Assembly (NCBI RefSeq): GCF_026248825.1
Contig: NZ_CP110973.1
Coordinates: 5,291,501-5,355,500, forward strand
DNA length: 64,000 nt
Reading direction: 5' to 3'
Origin: Larkinella insperata
GTDB taxonomy: Bacteria > Bacteroidota > Bacteroidia > Cytophagales > Spirosomataceae
In this document: piece by piece, positions 24,924-34,522 of the stretch
How the letters are laid out: every line of letters begins with the position of its first letter
Numbering within the stretch: the stretch's first letter is position 1
Made by a program: the position numbers and the translations under genes
The notes under the pieces: generated by a model
Database searches by the model: none
Told to the model about the DNA's origin: nothing
Seen by the model: the letters and a program-made list of their open reading frames with translations, nothing else

Positions 24924-25004
24924 GTTATGAGTTAAGAATTAAAAGTTAAAATAGCGGCTTTTAGCAAACTCTTAACTCCTAACTCTTAATTTTTAACTCA
25001 TAAC
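24924..25004. repeat. A/T-rich near-perfect inverted repeat with heptad arms
   Basis: Arms 24924-24948 and 24980-25004 pair at 23 of 25 positions. The right arm repeats a TCTTAAC-like unit about every 7 nt. The left arm begins just upstream of the NRAMP-related coding region and the right arm contains the stop codon of the HyuA/B gene, so the element fills the whole intergenic gap. Confidence 0.8.
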
Positions 25005-28000
25005 GCCCCACCCGCCCCCGCCCGGCGTTTCAATCCGGATGCGTTCGCCGGGCTGCATGGGGCGGGTGAAAATTCCGGGCAGCTCGGTTTCCGCACCGTT
25101 GACAGCGATCAGCGTTTGCTGGCCGGTTTGGCCCGCTGCTCCGCCGGCCAGCCCGTAGGGCGCAACGGTTCGGTGCTGACTCAGCAACGTGGCCTGAACG
25201 GGTTCCAGAAATTCGATTTCACGAACAATACCGTCGCCCCCGCCCCACGCCCCCGCCCCGCCCGAGCCGGCCCGAATGGCAAATTGATGCAGGCGCACCG
25301 GATACCGCCGTTCCAGTTCTTCGGGGTCGGTCAGTTTGGTGTTGGTCATGTGCTGGTGCACCGCCGAGCGCCCCGCAAAACCGTCGCCCGCTCCCGCGCC
25401 CCCGCCAATGGTTTCGTAGTAGCCAAACCGCCCGTTTCCAAACAGAAAATTATTCATGGTTCCCTGACTACAAGCCGCCAGTCCTAGGGCTTTCAGCAAC
25501 GTGTCGACCAGCCGCTGACTGACTTCGGTATTTCCGCCCACCACCGCCGGACACTCCGCCGGGTCATCAGAAAACGTCGGGTTCAGAAAACACGCGGGCA
25601 GGTGAAGGCTAACCGGAGCCATCAGCCCCTCGTTCAGCGGAATATCCTGCGGCCCGACCGACCGTGGCCCGCACCACAGTCGTAAAACGTACAGAAGGGC
25701 GCTGTTCAGAATGGAGACGTTGGCATTCAGGTTGTGCGGATGCACGGGTGATGTGCCGGTAAAGTCAAAGGTAATGGTTTGGTTTTTCACCGTGATGGTT
25801 ACGCAAATCCGGTGGCCGTCGTCCAGTTGTTCTTCCGCCGAAAACGTTTGCCCTTCATAGCCGCTCAATACCGTTTGGAGCGCGTCCGTGGCCGACTGTT
25901 GTAGCCGTTGCATATACTGGCGGACGGTCGGCAAGCCGTGCTGCCGGACCAGCGCCCGCAACGCCATCTCGCCGGACCGCAACGAGGCCAGGGCGGCTTC
26001 CATATCGGCCCGGTTTTCGGCCAGAGCGCGGGTCGGGAAAACGGCTTCCTCGAACCGCTTCTGAATTTGATCCCACAAAAAACGGCCCTTCTTCACGATG
26101 TACTGCGGTTCCAGCACCACGCCTTCTTCCACCAACCTGGTGGCGTCGGGGGGCATCGAACCGGGCACTTTGCCGCCAATTTCGGCGTGGTGCGCGCGGT
26201 TGATCACGTAGCCGATCAACGCTCCATCGTCGGTAAATACCCCCGCCAGCAGCGTGACATCCGGCAAGTGCGAGCCGCCGTACTGGGGGTGATTGGTAAT
26301 GATTACATCGCCCGGTTCCAACGGCAGCTTTTCCAGAACGAGCCGGGCGCAGACGCCCAAACTTCCCAGGTGCACCGGAATGTGGGGTGCGTTTACGAGC
26401 AATTCGGCCTTCGCATTCAGCAGGGCACAGGAAAAATCCAGCCGTTCTTTCACATTCACCGAAAAGGCCGTCCGCTGCAACTGCGCGCCCATCTCTTCGG
26501 CGATGGCCACAAACCGCCGGGCAAATAACTCGGTCTGGGCGGCTTCCAGCAAAGGCACATCAACGATATCGGCCTGGCCAGTAATTCGGGCCACGGCGTT
26601 GCGGTTTGGCCCCACCGTGACCTCCCAGCCCGTGGCCAGGTAGCTCGACGAGGTGGTGTTCAGCAGCAACGCCGGTCCGCTGAAATAGTCGCCTTCCCGC
26701 AGCTGTGTCCAGGCATACACGGGCAGCTCTCCCGCCGAAAAAGACGGTTCGACGGGCCGGGCTACCGCCGTTGAAACCAGAACCGGCTCCTGCGGTTTTA
26801 CACTGCTGACAAGCACCCGAATGCTTTCGAGTTCGATGGAACGATGGGCCGGAAAATGACCGTACAATTGCTCGTAACGTACCCGAAAAAGCCGCTGAAT
26901 AGCATCCATCTCCGCATCGGCTGTTCGGGAGTGGGTACCGGAATACGGAATTTCGAGTGTGCTTTCCTGCCCCTGCAACCGCATGAAAAGGAGCACGTTG
27001 CTTGCTTCAATTGGGGTGTCTGCTCCAACGTCCTGCCGCAGATCGTCCGTGGCTCTCTGAATCAAATTTCCCACTAGTGTTGCCAGGTTCGGCGCCACTT
27101 CCGCCAGGGGTTGCAGCACCTGCCCGGCGGCCGTTCGCTCGATTCGGGCCTGCCCGATGCCGTAGGCGCTTAACAGACCACCATCGAAGGGTAAAATGAG
27201 CGATTGAATCCCGAGGAGTTGCGCCACCGCACAACCGTGCAAACCGCCCGCCCCCCCGAAGACCAGTAGCGCATACTCTTTCGGGTCAAACCCGCGGGCA
27301 ACGGAAATTTTTCGGATCGCGCCCGCCATGGTTTCGTTGGCAATCCGCTCAAAACCCAGCAAGAGACTTTCTTCCTCTACCGGCTGCCCGGTGTGTCGTT
27401 CCATTTGCTGCCGAACGGTCTCCAACGCGGCCCGGGCCTTTTCCGGGCTAACCGGAATGCCAAACAGGGCCGGGTGCAATCGTCCCAGCAGCAGGTTAAC
27501 ATCAGTAACCGTCAGCGGTCCACCAGCCCCGTAACAAGCCGGACCGGGAGCCGCCCCGGCGCTGTGCGGCCCCACCCGCAATTGTCCGTCAAACCAGCAA
27601 ACCGAACCGCCCCCGGCCGCTACGGTCTCCACCGCCAGCGAAGGCGATTGCAGTTCAAACGAGCCGACTTTCGTTGTAAACTGGTAATCAACCCGGCCAT
27701 CAAACCGGGCCACGTCGGTGCTGGTGCCGCCCATGTCGAGCGTCAGCGTCCGGGCGATGGACGACGCGTGGGCGATGTGTCCCGCACCAATAACGCCCCC
27801 CGCCGGACCGCTCAACAGACTGTCCTTGGCCAAAAACAAGTCGGCTTTCACCAGGCCCCCTCCGCTGGTCATCACCCGAACGGGACGACCGCCCAGTTGC
27901 CGGGTCAGATTTGCCAGGTATGAGCGGAGAATGGGTTTTAAGTACGCATCCACGACGGTAGTTTGCGTGCGGGGAACGTACTGAATCGCCGTCGAAATTT

Positions 28001-28757
28001 CGTGGGAGAGACTTACGCTAAAACCCGCCTTCCGCAAGGCATCGCCCACCTGCTGTTCATGAACCGGATTTCGGTAGGCATTCAGCAGCGACACGGCAAC
28101 TCCGTCCGGTCTGGCTTCCTGAAGCTGCCCCAGCAGGTGGGCAATGGTCTGGTCAGACAGAGGCTGAATGACCCGTCCGTCGGCAGCCATGCGTTCGTCA
28201 AGCTCGCAGGCGGTTTCATACACGACCTCGGCGGGTGGAATATCCAGTTGAAACAGGTTCGGGCGCTGCTGGGTACCGATTTGTAACAGGTCTCGGAAGC
28301 CTTTGGTAACCACCAGGGCCACCCGCCCCCCTTTTCGTTCCAGCAGGGCGTTGGTTCCCCGGGTGGTTCCCAACCGCATTTCCAGCGGTGGAAACGGCCG
28401 ATCTAACGGTGTTAGCGTCAGAAGCCGGGCGGCCAGAATCGGCGCTTCTTCGCCCGTGGACAGTTCAACGGTTACTGGAGACAAAAGCCCCAAATCATTG
28501 CGAAGCTGTAAGTTTCCTTCGGAATCCAGGCTCAGAATTTGCGTTGTTTCACCGGTTTCCAGAACCCGCAGCCGATACCCGCCAAAGATGGGTGCCTGCA
28601 GCCAGGGAGCTTCCAGCCGGAGCGTCTCGCCCGACGGTCTGACCACTGCCCGGAGGCTACTGCTGCTGAGCACTTTAGTTCGGTGCAGATGCCCGTCCGG
28701 GTCCGTTGCCATACCGTCCGTGAACGTTCCGCCGGTATCAATCCAGATTTTCCACAT
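24993..28757 (-). CDS. Fused hydantoinase/5-oxoprolinase (HyuA-HyuB)
   Basis: A 1254-residue single-chain enzyme like eukaryotic 5-oxoprolinase, which opens 5-oxoproline or hydantoin rings using ATP. The HyuA half (about 1-690) starts with the actin-like MWKIWIDTGGTFTD and contains RTLTLDMGGTSTDVARF and KYALLVFGGAGGLHGC-like ATP-binding segments. The HyuB half (about 720-1254) starts VPLLEAAQTELFARRF and ends in the usual GGGGWG. Bacteria more often encode the halves separately. The true substrate is uncertain. The last codons (Val-Met-Ser-stop) are written by the inverted repeat at 24924-25004. Confidence 0.9.
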   Translation of the reverse strand: MWKIWIDTGGTFTDGMATDPDGHLHRTKVLSSSSLRAVVRPSGETLRLEAPWLQAPIFGGYRLRVLETGETTQILSLDSEGNLQLRNDLGLLSPVTVELSTGEEAPILAARLLTLTPLDRPFPPLEMRLGTTRGTNALLERKGGRVALVVTKGFRDLLQIGTQQRPNLFQLDIPPAEVVYETACELDERMAADGRVIQPLSDQTIAHLLGQLQEARPDGVAVSLLNAYRNPVHEQQVGDALRKAGFSVSLSHEISTAIQYVPRTQTTVVDAYLKPILRSYLANLTRQLGGRPVRVMTSGGGLVKADLFLAKDSLLSGPAGGVIGAGHIAHASSIARTLTLDMGGTSTDVARFDGRVDYQFTTKVGSFELQSPSLAVETVAAGGGSVCWFDGQLRVGPHSAGAAPGPACYGAGGPLTVTDVNLLLGRLHPALFGIPVSPEKARAALETVRQQMERHTGQPVEEESLLLGFERIANETMAGAIRKISVARGFDPKEYALLVFGGAGGLHGCAVAQLLGIQSLILPFDGGLLSAYGIGQARIERTAAGQVLQPLAEVAPNLATLVGNLIQRATDDLRQDVGADTPIEASNVLLFMRLQGQESTLEIPYSGTHSRTADAEMDAIQRLFRVRYEQLYGHFPAHRSIELESIRVLVSSVKPQEPVLVSTAVARPVEPSFSAGELPVYAWTQLREGDYFSGPALLLNTTSSSYLATGWEVTVGPNRNAVARITGQADIVDVPLLEAAQTELFARRFVAIAEEMGAQLQRTAFSVNVKERLDFSCALLNAKAELLVNAPHIPVHLGSLGVCARLVLEKLPLEPGDVIITNHPQYGGSHLPDVTLLAGVFTDDGALIGYVINRAHHAEIGGKVPGSMPPDATRLVEEGVVLEPQYIVKKGRFLWDQIQKRFEEAVFPTRALAENRADMEAALASLRSGEMALRALVRQHGLPTVRQYMQRLQQSATDALQTVLSGYEGQTFSAEEQLDDGHRICVTITVKNQTITFDFTGTSPVHPHNLNANVSILNSALLYVLRLWCGPRSVGPQDIPLNEGLMAPVSLHLPACFLNPTFSDDPAECPAVVGGNTEVSQRLVDTLLKALGLAACSQGTMNNFLFGNGRFGYYETIGGGAGAGDGFAGRSAVHQHMTNTKLTDPEELERRYPVRLHQFAIRAGSGGAGAWGGGDGIVREIEFLEPVQATLLSQHRTVAPYGLAGGAAGQTGQQTLIAVNGAETELPGIFTRPMQPGERIRIETPGGGGWGVMS

Positions 28758-28875
28758 GAATGATTGCCTTCCTAATTGTCCCGCAAAAATGGGGGCTATT
28801 TACGGTTTACAAGGCGCTTTCCTGAATTTTTAAGCTCGCTTCGACATTTTGACCTCCAGATTGGCCTAAAAATGA

Positions 28876-28901
28876 GAGCCGCCCAGTTTCCCAGGCGGCT
28901 C
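28876..28901 (-). terminator. Hairpin downstream of PIG-L gene
   Basis: An 8-bp GC-rich stem (28876-28883 with 28894-28901) with a 10-nt loop, followed on the minus strand by CATTTTTA. It is the likely terminator of the deacetylase gene. Confidence 0.6.
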
Positions 28902-28952
28902 CATCTACGGCTTTGTTTCAAATCTGTTACCGAATTCCCCGATCCGGCGGAG

Positions 28953-31481
28953 TTACTTTCCGACCGAAATCATGTTGGCAAACAGGCGGTATGCACCCGG
29001 TACACCCGCGGGTAACTCCCGGAAGAAAACCAGTCCCGTATACATAAAGTGTCCCTTTCCGTATTGGCAGTAAAGTAAACTTCCTTCCTTCGGGGCTTCG
29101 TTGGTATCGTGGGCCGAGAAAATCGGTTGATAGGCTTTGTCCCATTCCTGCGCAAAATAAATTCCCCGCTCCTGAACCCAGCCGTGAAAATCCTGATCCG
29201 TGATTTTGTTGGGTATATTGAGCAACGGGTGCTGCGGGTTGAGGAACGTCATTTTGGCGTCTTCTTCCGTCACGCGGTCGCGGCCCACCGTGAACGGGTA
29301 CGGCCCGATCTGATTCACCTTTAAACCGTTCTGAATGAACGAGCTGCCGGGCGTGACGTACTGCACAATCATCCGACCGCCGTTTTTGACGTACTCCATC
29401 AGTTTAGCCTGGTAGTAGCGCAACCAGTCTTCGGTGTTGTAGGCCCGGACGCCCACCACAATGGCATCAAAACCCGCCAGTCCGGCGTTGATTTCGCGGG
29501 GTCCGAGGGGCGTAACCGTACACCCAATCTGTTGCAGAGCCGCCGGGATTTCATCGCCCGCCCCGGCAATGTAGCCGATGTTTTTGCTCTTGACCTTGAT
29601 GTCCAGCTTCACCAGCTTGGCTTCGGCCGCGGGAAATATTGTTTGGGTCGGGATGTGCTTGTAGGCCACAACGCGCAGGCTGTTGGCGGCTACCGGCTGG
29701 GCCGACGTGCTTTCGCTGACCACCGCCCGCAGTTTTCCTTCGCTATAGGTAGCCGACGGAAACACCCGGAACGACACCCGGACTTCCTGCGATTTTTGCT
29801 TGAAATCATACGGTATTTGCGCCGGTTCCACCCGCCAGCCCGCCGGAACCTCCAGTTTCAACGATCCGGCAACGCCCGCCCGGCCAGCCCGCACCACCAC
29901 ATCGACGGTTTTGGGCGTGTTGTCGGCAAATACGTAGACCCGTTCGGCCAGATTCGCCATTACGACCGGTTGCACCACAAAAGGTCGGTAAACTTCGCCA
30001 TCGACCGGATCGGTTTCCTTGTAATTCCACCCCCGGCTGAAGGTAAATTTTTCCCCGCCGATGTCAAATGTATACAGCGTGGTAAACGCAGACGGGTTTT
30101 CGGGCAGGCCGATCAGCGTCTGGTCGTTTACCTGAAATAAGCCTTTGCTCACCGGTTTTTCCAGCCAGTACGGTTGCGAAACGGGCTGATTCGCCGGAAT
30201 GGAAACCGTCGTTTTAAACTGCGCCACATCGTTGGGTTTCAGAATGAGATTGGTCGCCGTGTCTTTTTCCAGACCCGGCATTTGCAGCCCGACCAGTTTA
30301 ACCGGAAAGTTAGAGCGGTTGACGGCGGTGCTGGTGACCTGAATCCGGTCGCCCGGGGCCACGGCGTACTCCACCGGGTTTGTTTCAAACCACAATCCCA
30401 GACACTGCTGGATCAGGTCTTCCACTTCCAAACGCTTGGCCTTCACGTACGTATTGTTGGCGTCCAGTTGGTTTAATGCCTTATACAATTGCACCAAAAC
30501 CGGCACGGAAGCCGCCGGTTCATCGGGTTTGAAGCTCGTAATGGTTTGGTTGACCAGTTGCTGCACTTTTTCGCTGCCGCGCACCCGCTTCCAGCTCAGA
30601 TCAATTCCGTCGAACGGGTCGCTGGGGGCCGGGTCGCCCCCCTTCAGTAGCAGGTAATCGATCTTCACGCCCCGGTTCGGCGCCACACCGAAACCCTGGC
30701 TTTTGTGCTGGCTCCGGCTTTCGGCCGCCAGTTCTCCGTACGATTTCCCGAATAAAGGATTGTACAAACCGGTTTCAACGGCAATCACGCCTGCTTCGTC
30801 GGGCCGTTTGTTGCTCATGAACGCCCCCGGAATGAACACGTTCCAGAAGATGCGCCGGGGTTGCCAGGGCTTCACCCACTTCAGCTGCTCGGGGTATTTG
30901 GTGGGATCGTTGGCGATTTTGAAGGCTTCCTCGGCCAGGTACCCCGACGCGCTGTGGTGGCCGTGACCGGCGCGGGCGTCGGGCGGAAACCGCGTAATGA
31001 TTACATCCGGCTGGTATTTGCGAATCATCCAGACCACATCGCCCAGCACCTGATCCCGCCCCCAGGTTTTCACGGCTTCGTCCGTCGATTTGGAAAAGCC
31101 AAAGTCATAGGCACGGCTGAAAAACTGTTCCGGCCCGTCGATGCGCCGGGCGGCCAGCAATTCCTGCGTGCGAATGACGCCGATGTATTCGCCCTGCTCC
31201 GGCCCGATGAGGTTTTGTCCGCCATCGCCCCGCGTCAGGGCCAGGTAACCGGTTCGGAGCTTTCGTTCGTTGGCCAGGTAGGTCAGCATCTGCGTATTCT
31301 CGTCGTCGGGGTGGGCGGCCACGTACAAGACCGTCCCGACAACGTTTAATTTCTTAAGCCCTTGGAGAATCCCCCCGGGTGCGGCCGGTTTATTCTGGCC
31401 CGAGCAGACGGTCTGCACCCCCAGCAGGCTTACAATCAGGTGAAATGCGTAAAAACAACGTAGTAAAAGTTGGTTTGTCAT
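28953..31481 (-). CDS. Large secreted PIG-L family deacetylase
   Basis: 842 residues with an N-terminal signal peptide (ending near VCSGQ). The PIG-L/LmbE domain (about 45-300) has the zinc motif AAHPDDENTQ and later HGHHSASG; such enzymes remove N-acetyl groups from sugar derivatives such as GlcNAc conjugates. Beta-sandwich domains follow in the middle (about 360-610, APGDRIQVTSTAVNRS). The C-terminus (about 630-842) has a class-I-amidotransferase/ThuA-like fold (DAIVVGVRAYNTEDWL, GGRMIVQYVTPGSS) without a clear nucleophile. This three-part architecture is found in Bacteroidota polysaccharide degraders. Probably periplasmic, acting on an acetylated glycan. Confidence 0.87.
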   Translation of the reverse strand: MTNQLLLRCFYAFHLIVSLLGVQTVCSGQNKPAAPGGILQGLKKLNVVGTVLYVAAHPDDENTQMLTYLANERKLRTGYLALTRGDGGQNLIGPEQGEYIGVIRTQELLAARRIDGPEQFFSRAYDFGFSKSTDEAVKTWGRDQVLGDVVWMIRKYQPDVIITRFPPDARAGHGHHSASGYLAEEAFKIANDPTKYPEQLKWVKPWQPRRIFWNVFIPGAFMSNKRPDEAGVIAVETGLYNPLFGKSYGELAAESRSQHKSQGFGVAPNRGVKIDYLLLKGGDPAPSDPFDGIDLSWKRVRGSEKVQQLVNQTITSFKPDEPAASVPVLVQLYKALNQLDANNTYVKAKRLEVEDLIQQCLGLWFETNPVEYAVAPGDRIQVTSTAVNRSNFPVKLVGLQMPGLEKDTATNLILKPNDVAQFKTTVSIPANQPVSQPYWLEKPVSKGLFQVNDQTLIGLPENPSAFTTLYTFDIGGEKFTFSRGWNYKETDPVDGEVYRPFVVQPVVMANLAERVYVFADNTPKTVDVVVRAGRAGVAGSLKLEVPAGWRVEPAQIPYDFKQKSQEVRVSFRVFPSATYSEGKLRAVVSESTSAQPVAANSLRVVAYKHIPTQTIFPAAEAKLVKLDIKVKSKNIGYIAGAGDEIPAALQQIGCTVTPLGPREINAGLAGFDAIVVGVRAYNTEDWLRYYQAKLMEYVKNGGRMIVQYVTPGSSFIQNGLKVNQIGPYPFTVGRDRVTEEDAKMTFLNPQHPLLNIPNKITDQDFHGWVQERGIYFAQEWDKAYQPIFSAHDTNEAPKEGSLLYCQYGKGHFMYTGLVFFRELPAGVPGAYRLFANMISVGK

Positions 31482-31660
31482 CGGAAGGAAACGTTCGCGT
31501 AAGTATAAAAATCAGTCAGGTCGGGATAACTACTTGTTTTTAAACACCGGCCTTTGGCTTTATAGTTTCTCGATTTTCTGCACCATAAGAAAAGCAAAAT
31601 ATTTTCCCTAAAAAATCTAGCAAATCAACGGTGTTCATTTTCAAATGATACCAATCCGTT

Positions 31661-31668
31661 TATATTTG
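31661..31668 (+). promoter_or_regulatory. TAnnTTTG promoter element for pyrophosphatase
   Basis: TATATTTG is an exact -7 element, 36 nt before the hppA start, in an A/T-rich 220-nt divergent intergenic region. The -33 TTG is not clear. Confidence 0.6.
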
Positions 31669-31704
31669 CGACGTTCCAAAATATAACCCTATTATTCCTT
31701 CAGC

Positions 31705-34389
31705 ATGAATTTCAGCATTTACCTTGTTCCCATTCTGGGTCTGATTGGCCTGGTGGTGATGTACTCCAAATTTATGTGGGTTTCGCGCCAGGAAGCTGGC
31801 AACGATCGGATGCAGGAAATTGCATCCTACATCGCCGACGGTGCCATCGCCTTTCTCAAAGCGGAGTGGCGGATTCTGATCGTATTCGGCATTGTGGTGG
31901 CTGCCCTGCTCAGCTTTGCCGGTACATTGGTTGAAAATTCCGACTGGCCAATCGGGATTGCCTTCGCCATTGGTGCCTTTACCTCGGCTTTAGCGGGTTA
32001 CATCGGCATGAAAATCGCCACCAAAGCCAATGTCCGCACCGCCCAGGCCGGCCGGACCAGCCTGACCCGCGCGCTGAATGTTTCGTTCACCGGCGGTTCG
32101 GTGATGGGTATCGGCGTTGCCAGCCTGGCCGTTATTGGTTTAAGCCTTCTTTTTATTCTTTTCCATTCGATTTACGTTGGAACAACCGGCGACGTAAACG
32201 GGATTCCAATGGAGAAAACGCTGGAGGTACTGGCCGGTTTTTCGCTGGGTGCCGAGTCCATCGCTCTTTTTGCGCGCGTGGGGGGCGGTATTTACACGAA
32301 AGCCGCCGACGTGGGGGCCGACCTGGTGGGCAAAGTAGAAGCCGGTATTCCGGAAGATGACCCGCGCAACCCGGCCACCATTGCCGACAACGTAGGCGAC
32401 AACGTGGGCGACGTAGCGGGTATGGGTGCCGATTTATTTGGCTCCTACGTGGCCACTATCCTGGCCACGATGGTACTGGGCCGCGAAATCCGCATTCCGG
32501 AAGCCGAGAATATCCTGGGCCATTCGCCCATCGTACTGCCCATGCTCATTGCCGGTCTGGGCCTGATTTTCTCCATTGTGTCCACTTATTTCGTCCGGGT
32601 TAAAGACGACAAGGGCAACGTTCAGGCCGCGTTGAACCTGGGCAACTGGGCTTCCATCATCCTGACGGTTATTGCTTCTTACTTTCTGGTGAATGCCGTT
32701 CTGCCCGCCGGTACGCTGGAAATTCGGGGCGTTGAATTCACGCGGATTGATGTGTTTTACGCCATCTTCACCGGTTTGGTGGTGGGTGCATTAATGTCCA
32801 TTATCACTGAATATTATACGGCCATGGGCCGCCGTCCGGTGATGACCATCGTTCGGCAATCATCGACCGGCCACGCAACGAACATCATCGGCGGTCTTTC
32901 CGTCGGCATGGAATCCACGGTATTGCCGATTTTGACGCTGGCCGCCGGTATTTTTATTTCTTACAAATTTGCCGGTCTGTACGGGGTTGCTATTTCAGCC
33001 GCCGGTATGATGGCTACCACCGCCATGCAGCTCGCCATCGACGCCTTTGGCCCGATTGCCGACAACGCGGGCGGGATTGCCGAAATGAGCGAATTGCCCG
33101 AGGAAGTACGCGGGCGGACGGATATTCTGGATGCCGTTGGCAACACCACGGCGGCCACCGGTAAAGGCTTTGCCATCGCGTCGGCGGCCCTGACCTCCCT
33201 GGCCCTGCTGGCTGCGTTCGTGGGCGTTTCGGGCATTACGGGCATTGATATCTACAAGGCCGACGTGCTGTCGGGTCTGTTTGTCGGCGGGATGATTCCG
33301 TTTATCTTCTCGTCGCTGGCGATTGCCGCCGTGGGGCGGGCGGCCATGAAAATGGTGGAAGAGGTTCGGCGTCAGTTCCGCGAAATTCCGGGCATTCTGG
33401 AAGGAACCGGCAAACCAGAATACGAAAAATGCGTCGCTATTTCCACCCAGGCTTCCATTCGCGAAATGATTCTGCCGGGAGCCATTGCCCTGATCTCTCC
33501 GGTTCTGGTCGGCTTTTTGTTTGGGCCGGAAGTGCTGGGCGGTTTCCTGGCGGGCGTTACGGTTTCGGGCGTCCTGATGGGTATTTTCCAGAGCAACGCC
33601 GGGGGCGCCTGGGACAACGCCAAGAAGTCGTTTGAAAAAGGCGTAGAAATCAACGGCCAGATTTACTACAAGAAATCAGAACCCCACAAAGCGTCTGTAA
33701 CGGGTGATACCGTTGGTGATCCGTTCAAAGATACTTCGGGCCCGTCGATGAACATCCTCATCAAACTCATGTCGATTGTCTCGCTGGTTATTGCGCCGTA
33801 CATCGCCGTGCATTCCAACGAAACGGCGGGGTATGCGCAGGAAGGCGTAGTGGCCGAAGGGACCACGGACGGGGTCGATCTTGAAAAATCGACGGCGGCT
33901 GACAATGAAACGGTGTATACGCCCAACCTCGGTTCTTTCCAGGCCGTTAAGCTCACCAACGGGGTGGATCTGACGCTGCCCGAACGCGGAGTTGAGAACA
34001 AACTGCTGGCCTTCATTCAGGACGACGACAAAGCCGTAGACAAGGAAACGTGGTTCGATTTCGACCGGCTGACGTTTGAAACGGGCAGTGCCACGCTGGT
34101 GTCTTCCTCGCAGGAGCAGTTGAAAAACATCGCGGAAATTTTGAAAGCGTATCCCAATGTCAACGTCAAACTGGGCGGCTACACCGACAACACCGGGAAC
34201 GCGGCTTCCAACCAGAAACTTTCGGAAGACCGGGCCAATTCCGTTCAGAAGGAACTGGTTGATCTGGGCATTGCCAAAGACCGACTGGAAGCGGAAGGCT
34301 ACGGGCAGGAACACCCGGTAGCCTCGAACGACACCGAGGAAGGCCGGGCGCAAAACCGCCGGATTTCAATTCGGGTGACGAAAAAATGA
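31705..34389 (+). CDS. hppA: Membrane-bound ion-pumping pyrophosphatase fused to OmpA domain
   Basis: 894 residues, versus roughly 700-770 for usual mPPases. Residues 1-705 are a complete 16-helix pump that uses PPi hydrolysis to move H+ and/or Na+. Catalytic motifs are DVGADLVGKVEAGIPEDDPRN and DNVGDNVGDVAGMGADLFGSY. GNTTAATGKG has Ala at the position that marks K+-dependent enzymes. Ion type is not settled: the TM6 segment has Gly where many pumps have Glu. Residues 706-780 are a linker, and 780-894 an OmpA-like peptidoglycan-binding domain (WFDFDRLTF, GGYTDNTGN, LSEDRANSV, NRRISIRV). Family mPPases place the C-terminus outside, so the domain would face the cell wall. Confidence 0.93.
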   Translation: MNFSIYLVPILGLIGLVVMYSKFMWVSRQEAGNDRMQEIASYIADGAIAFLKAEWRILIVFGIVVAALLSFAGTLVENSDWPIGIAFAIGAFTSALAGYIGMKIATKANVRTAQAGRTSLTRALNVSFTGGSVMGIGVASLAVIGLSLLFILFHSIYVGTTGDVNGIPMEKTLEVLAGFSLGAESIALFARVGGGIYTKAADVGADLVGKVEAGIPEDDPRNPATIADNVGDNVGDVAGMGADLFGSYVATILATMVLGREIRIPEAENILGHSPIVLPMLIAGLGLIFSIVSTYFVRVKDDKGNVQAALNLGNWASIILTVIASYFLVNAVLPAGTLEIRGVEFTRIDVFYAIFTGLVVGALMSIITEYYTAMGRRPVMTIVRQSSTGHATNIIGGLSVGMESTVLPILTLAAGIFISYKFAGLYGVAISAAGMMATTAMQLAIDAFGPIADNAGGIAEMSELPEEVRGRTDILDAVGNTTAATGKGFAIASAALTSLALLAAFVGVSGITGIDIYKADVLSGLFVGGMIPFIFSSLAIAAVGRAAMKMVEEVRRQFREIPGILEGTGKPEYEKCVAISTQASIREMILPGAIALISPVLVGFLFGPEVLGGFLAGVTVSGVLMGIFQSNAGGAWDNAKKSFEKGVEINGQIYYKKSEPHKASVTGDTVGDPFKDTSGPSMNILIKLMSIVSLVIAPYIAVHSNETAGYAQEGVVAEGTTDGVDLEKSTAADNETVYTPNLGSFQAVKLTNGVDLTLPERGVENKLLAFIQDDDKAVDKETWFDFDRLTFETGSATLVSSSQEQLKNIAEILKAYPNVNVKLGGYTDNTGNAASNQKLSEDRANSVQKELVDLGIAKDRLEAEGYGQEHPVASNDTEEGRAQNRRISIRVTKK

Positions 34390-34402
34390 CTTTTTTAGAC
34401 CA

Positions 34403-34450
34403 GAGAGGGTAGACAAAAGACCCAATCTTTCATCTTTTGTCTAACTTCTC
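34403..34450. repeat. Inverted repeat with TCT-heptad arm after hppA
   Basis: A perfect 10-bp core (34411-34420 with 34433-34442) with weaker pairing outward to 34403 and 34450. The right side reads as 7-nt steps each beginning TCT (TCTTTCA, TCTTTTG-like, TCTAACT, TCTCCCG). It sits just before a separate strong terminator. Confidence 0.55.
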
Positions 34451-34460
34451 CCGTCCAATC

Positions 34461-34498
34461 AAAGAGAAAGCCCGGTCAAATGACCGGGCTTTCTCTTT
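34461..34498. terminator. Strong bidirectional terminator
   Basis: A perfect 18-bp stem (34461-34478 with 34481-34498) with a 2-nt nominal loop, A-rich and T-rich flanks. It serves the convergent hppA and rplY genes. Confidence 0.92.
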
Positions 34499-34522
34499 AA
34501 TCTATTAGTTGAATGACCGCAA

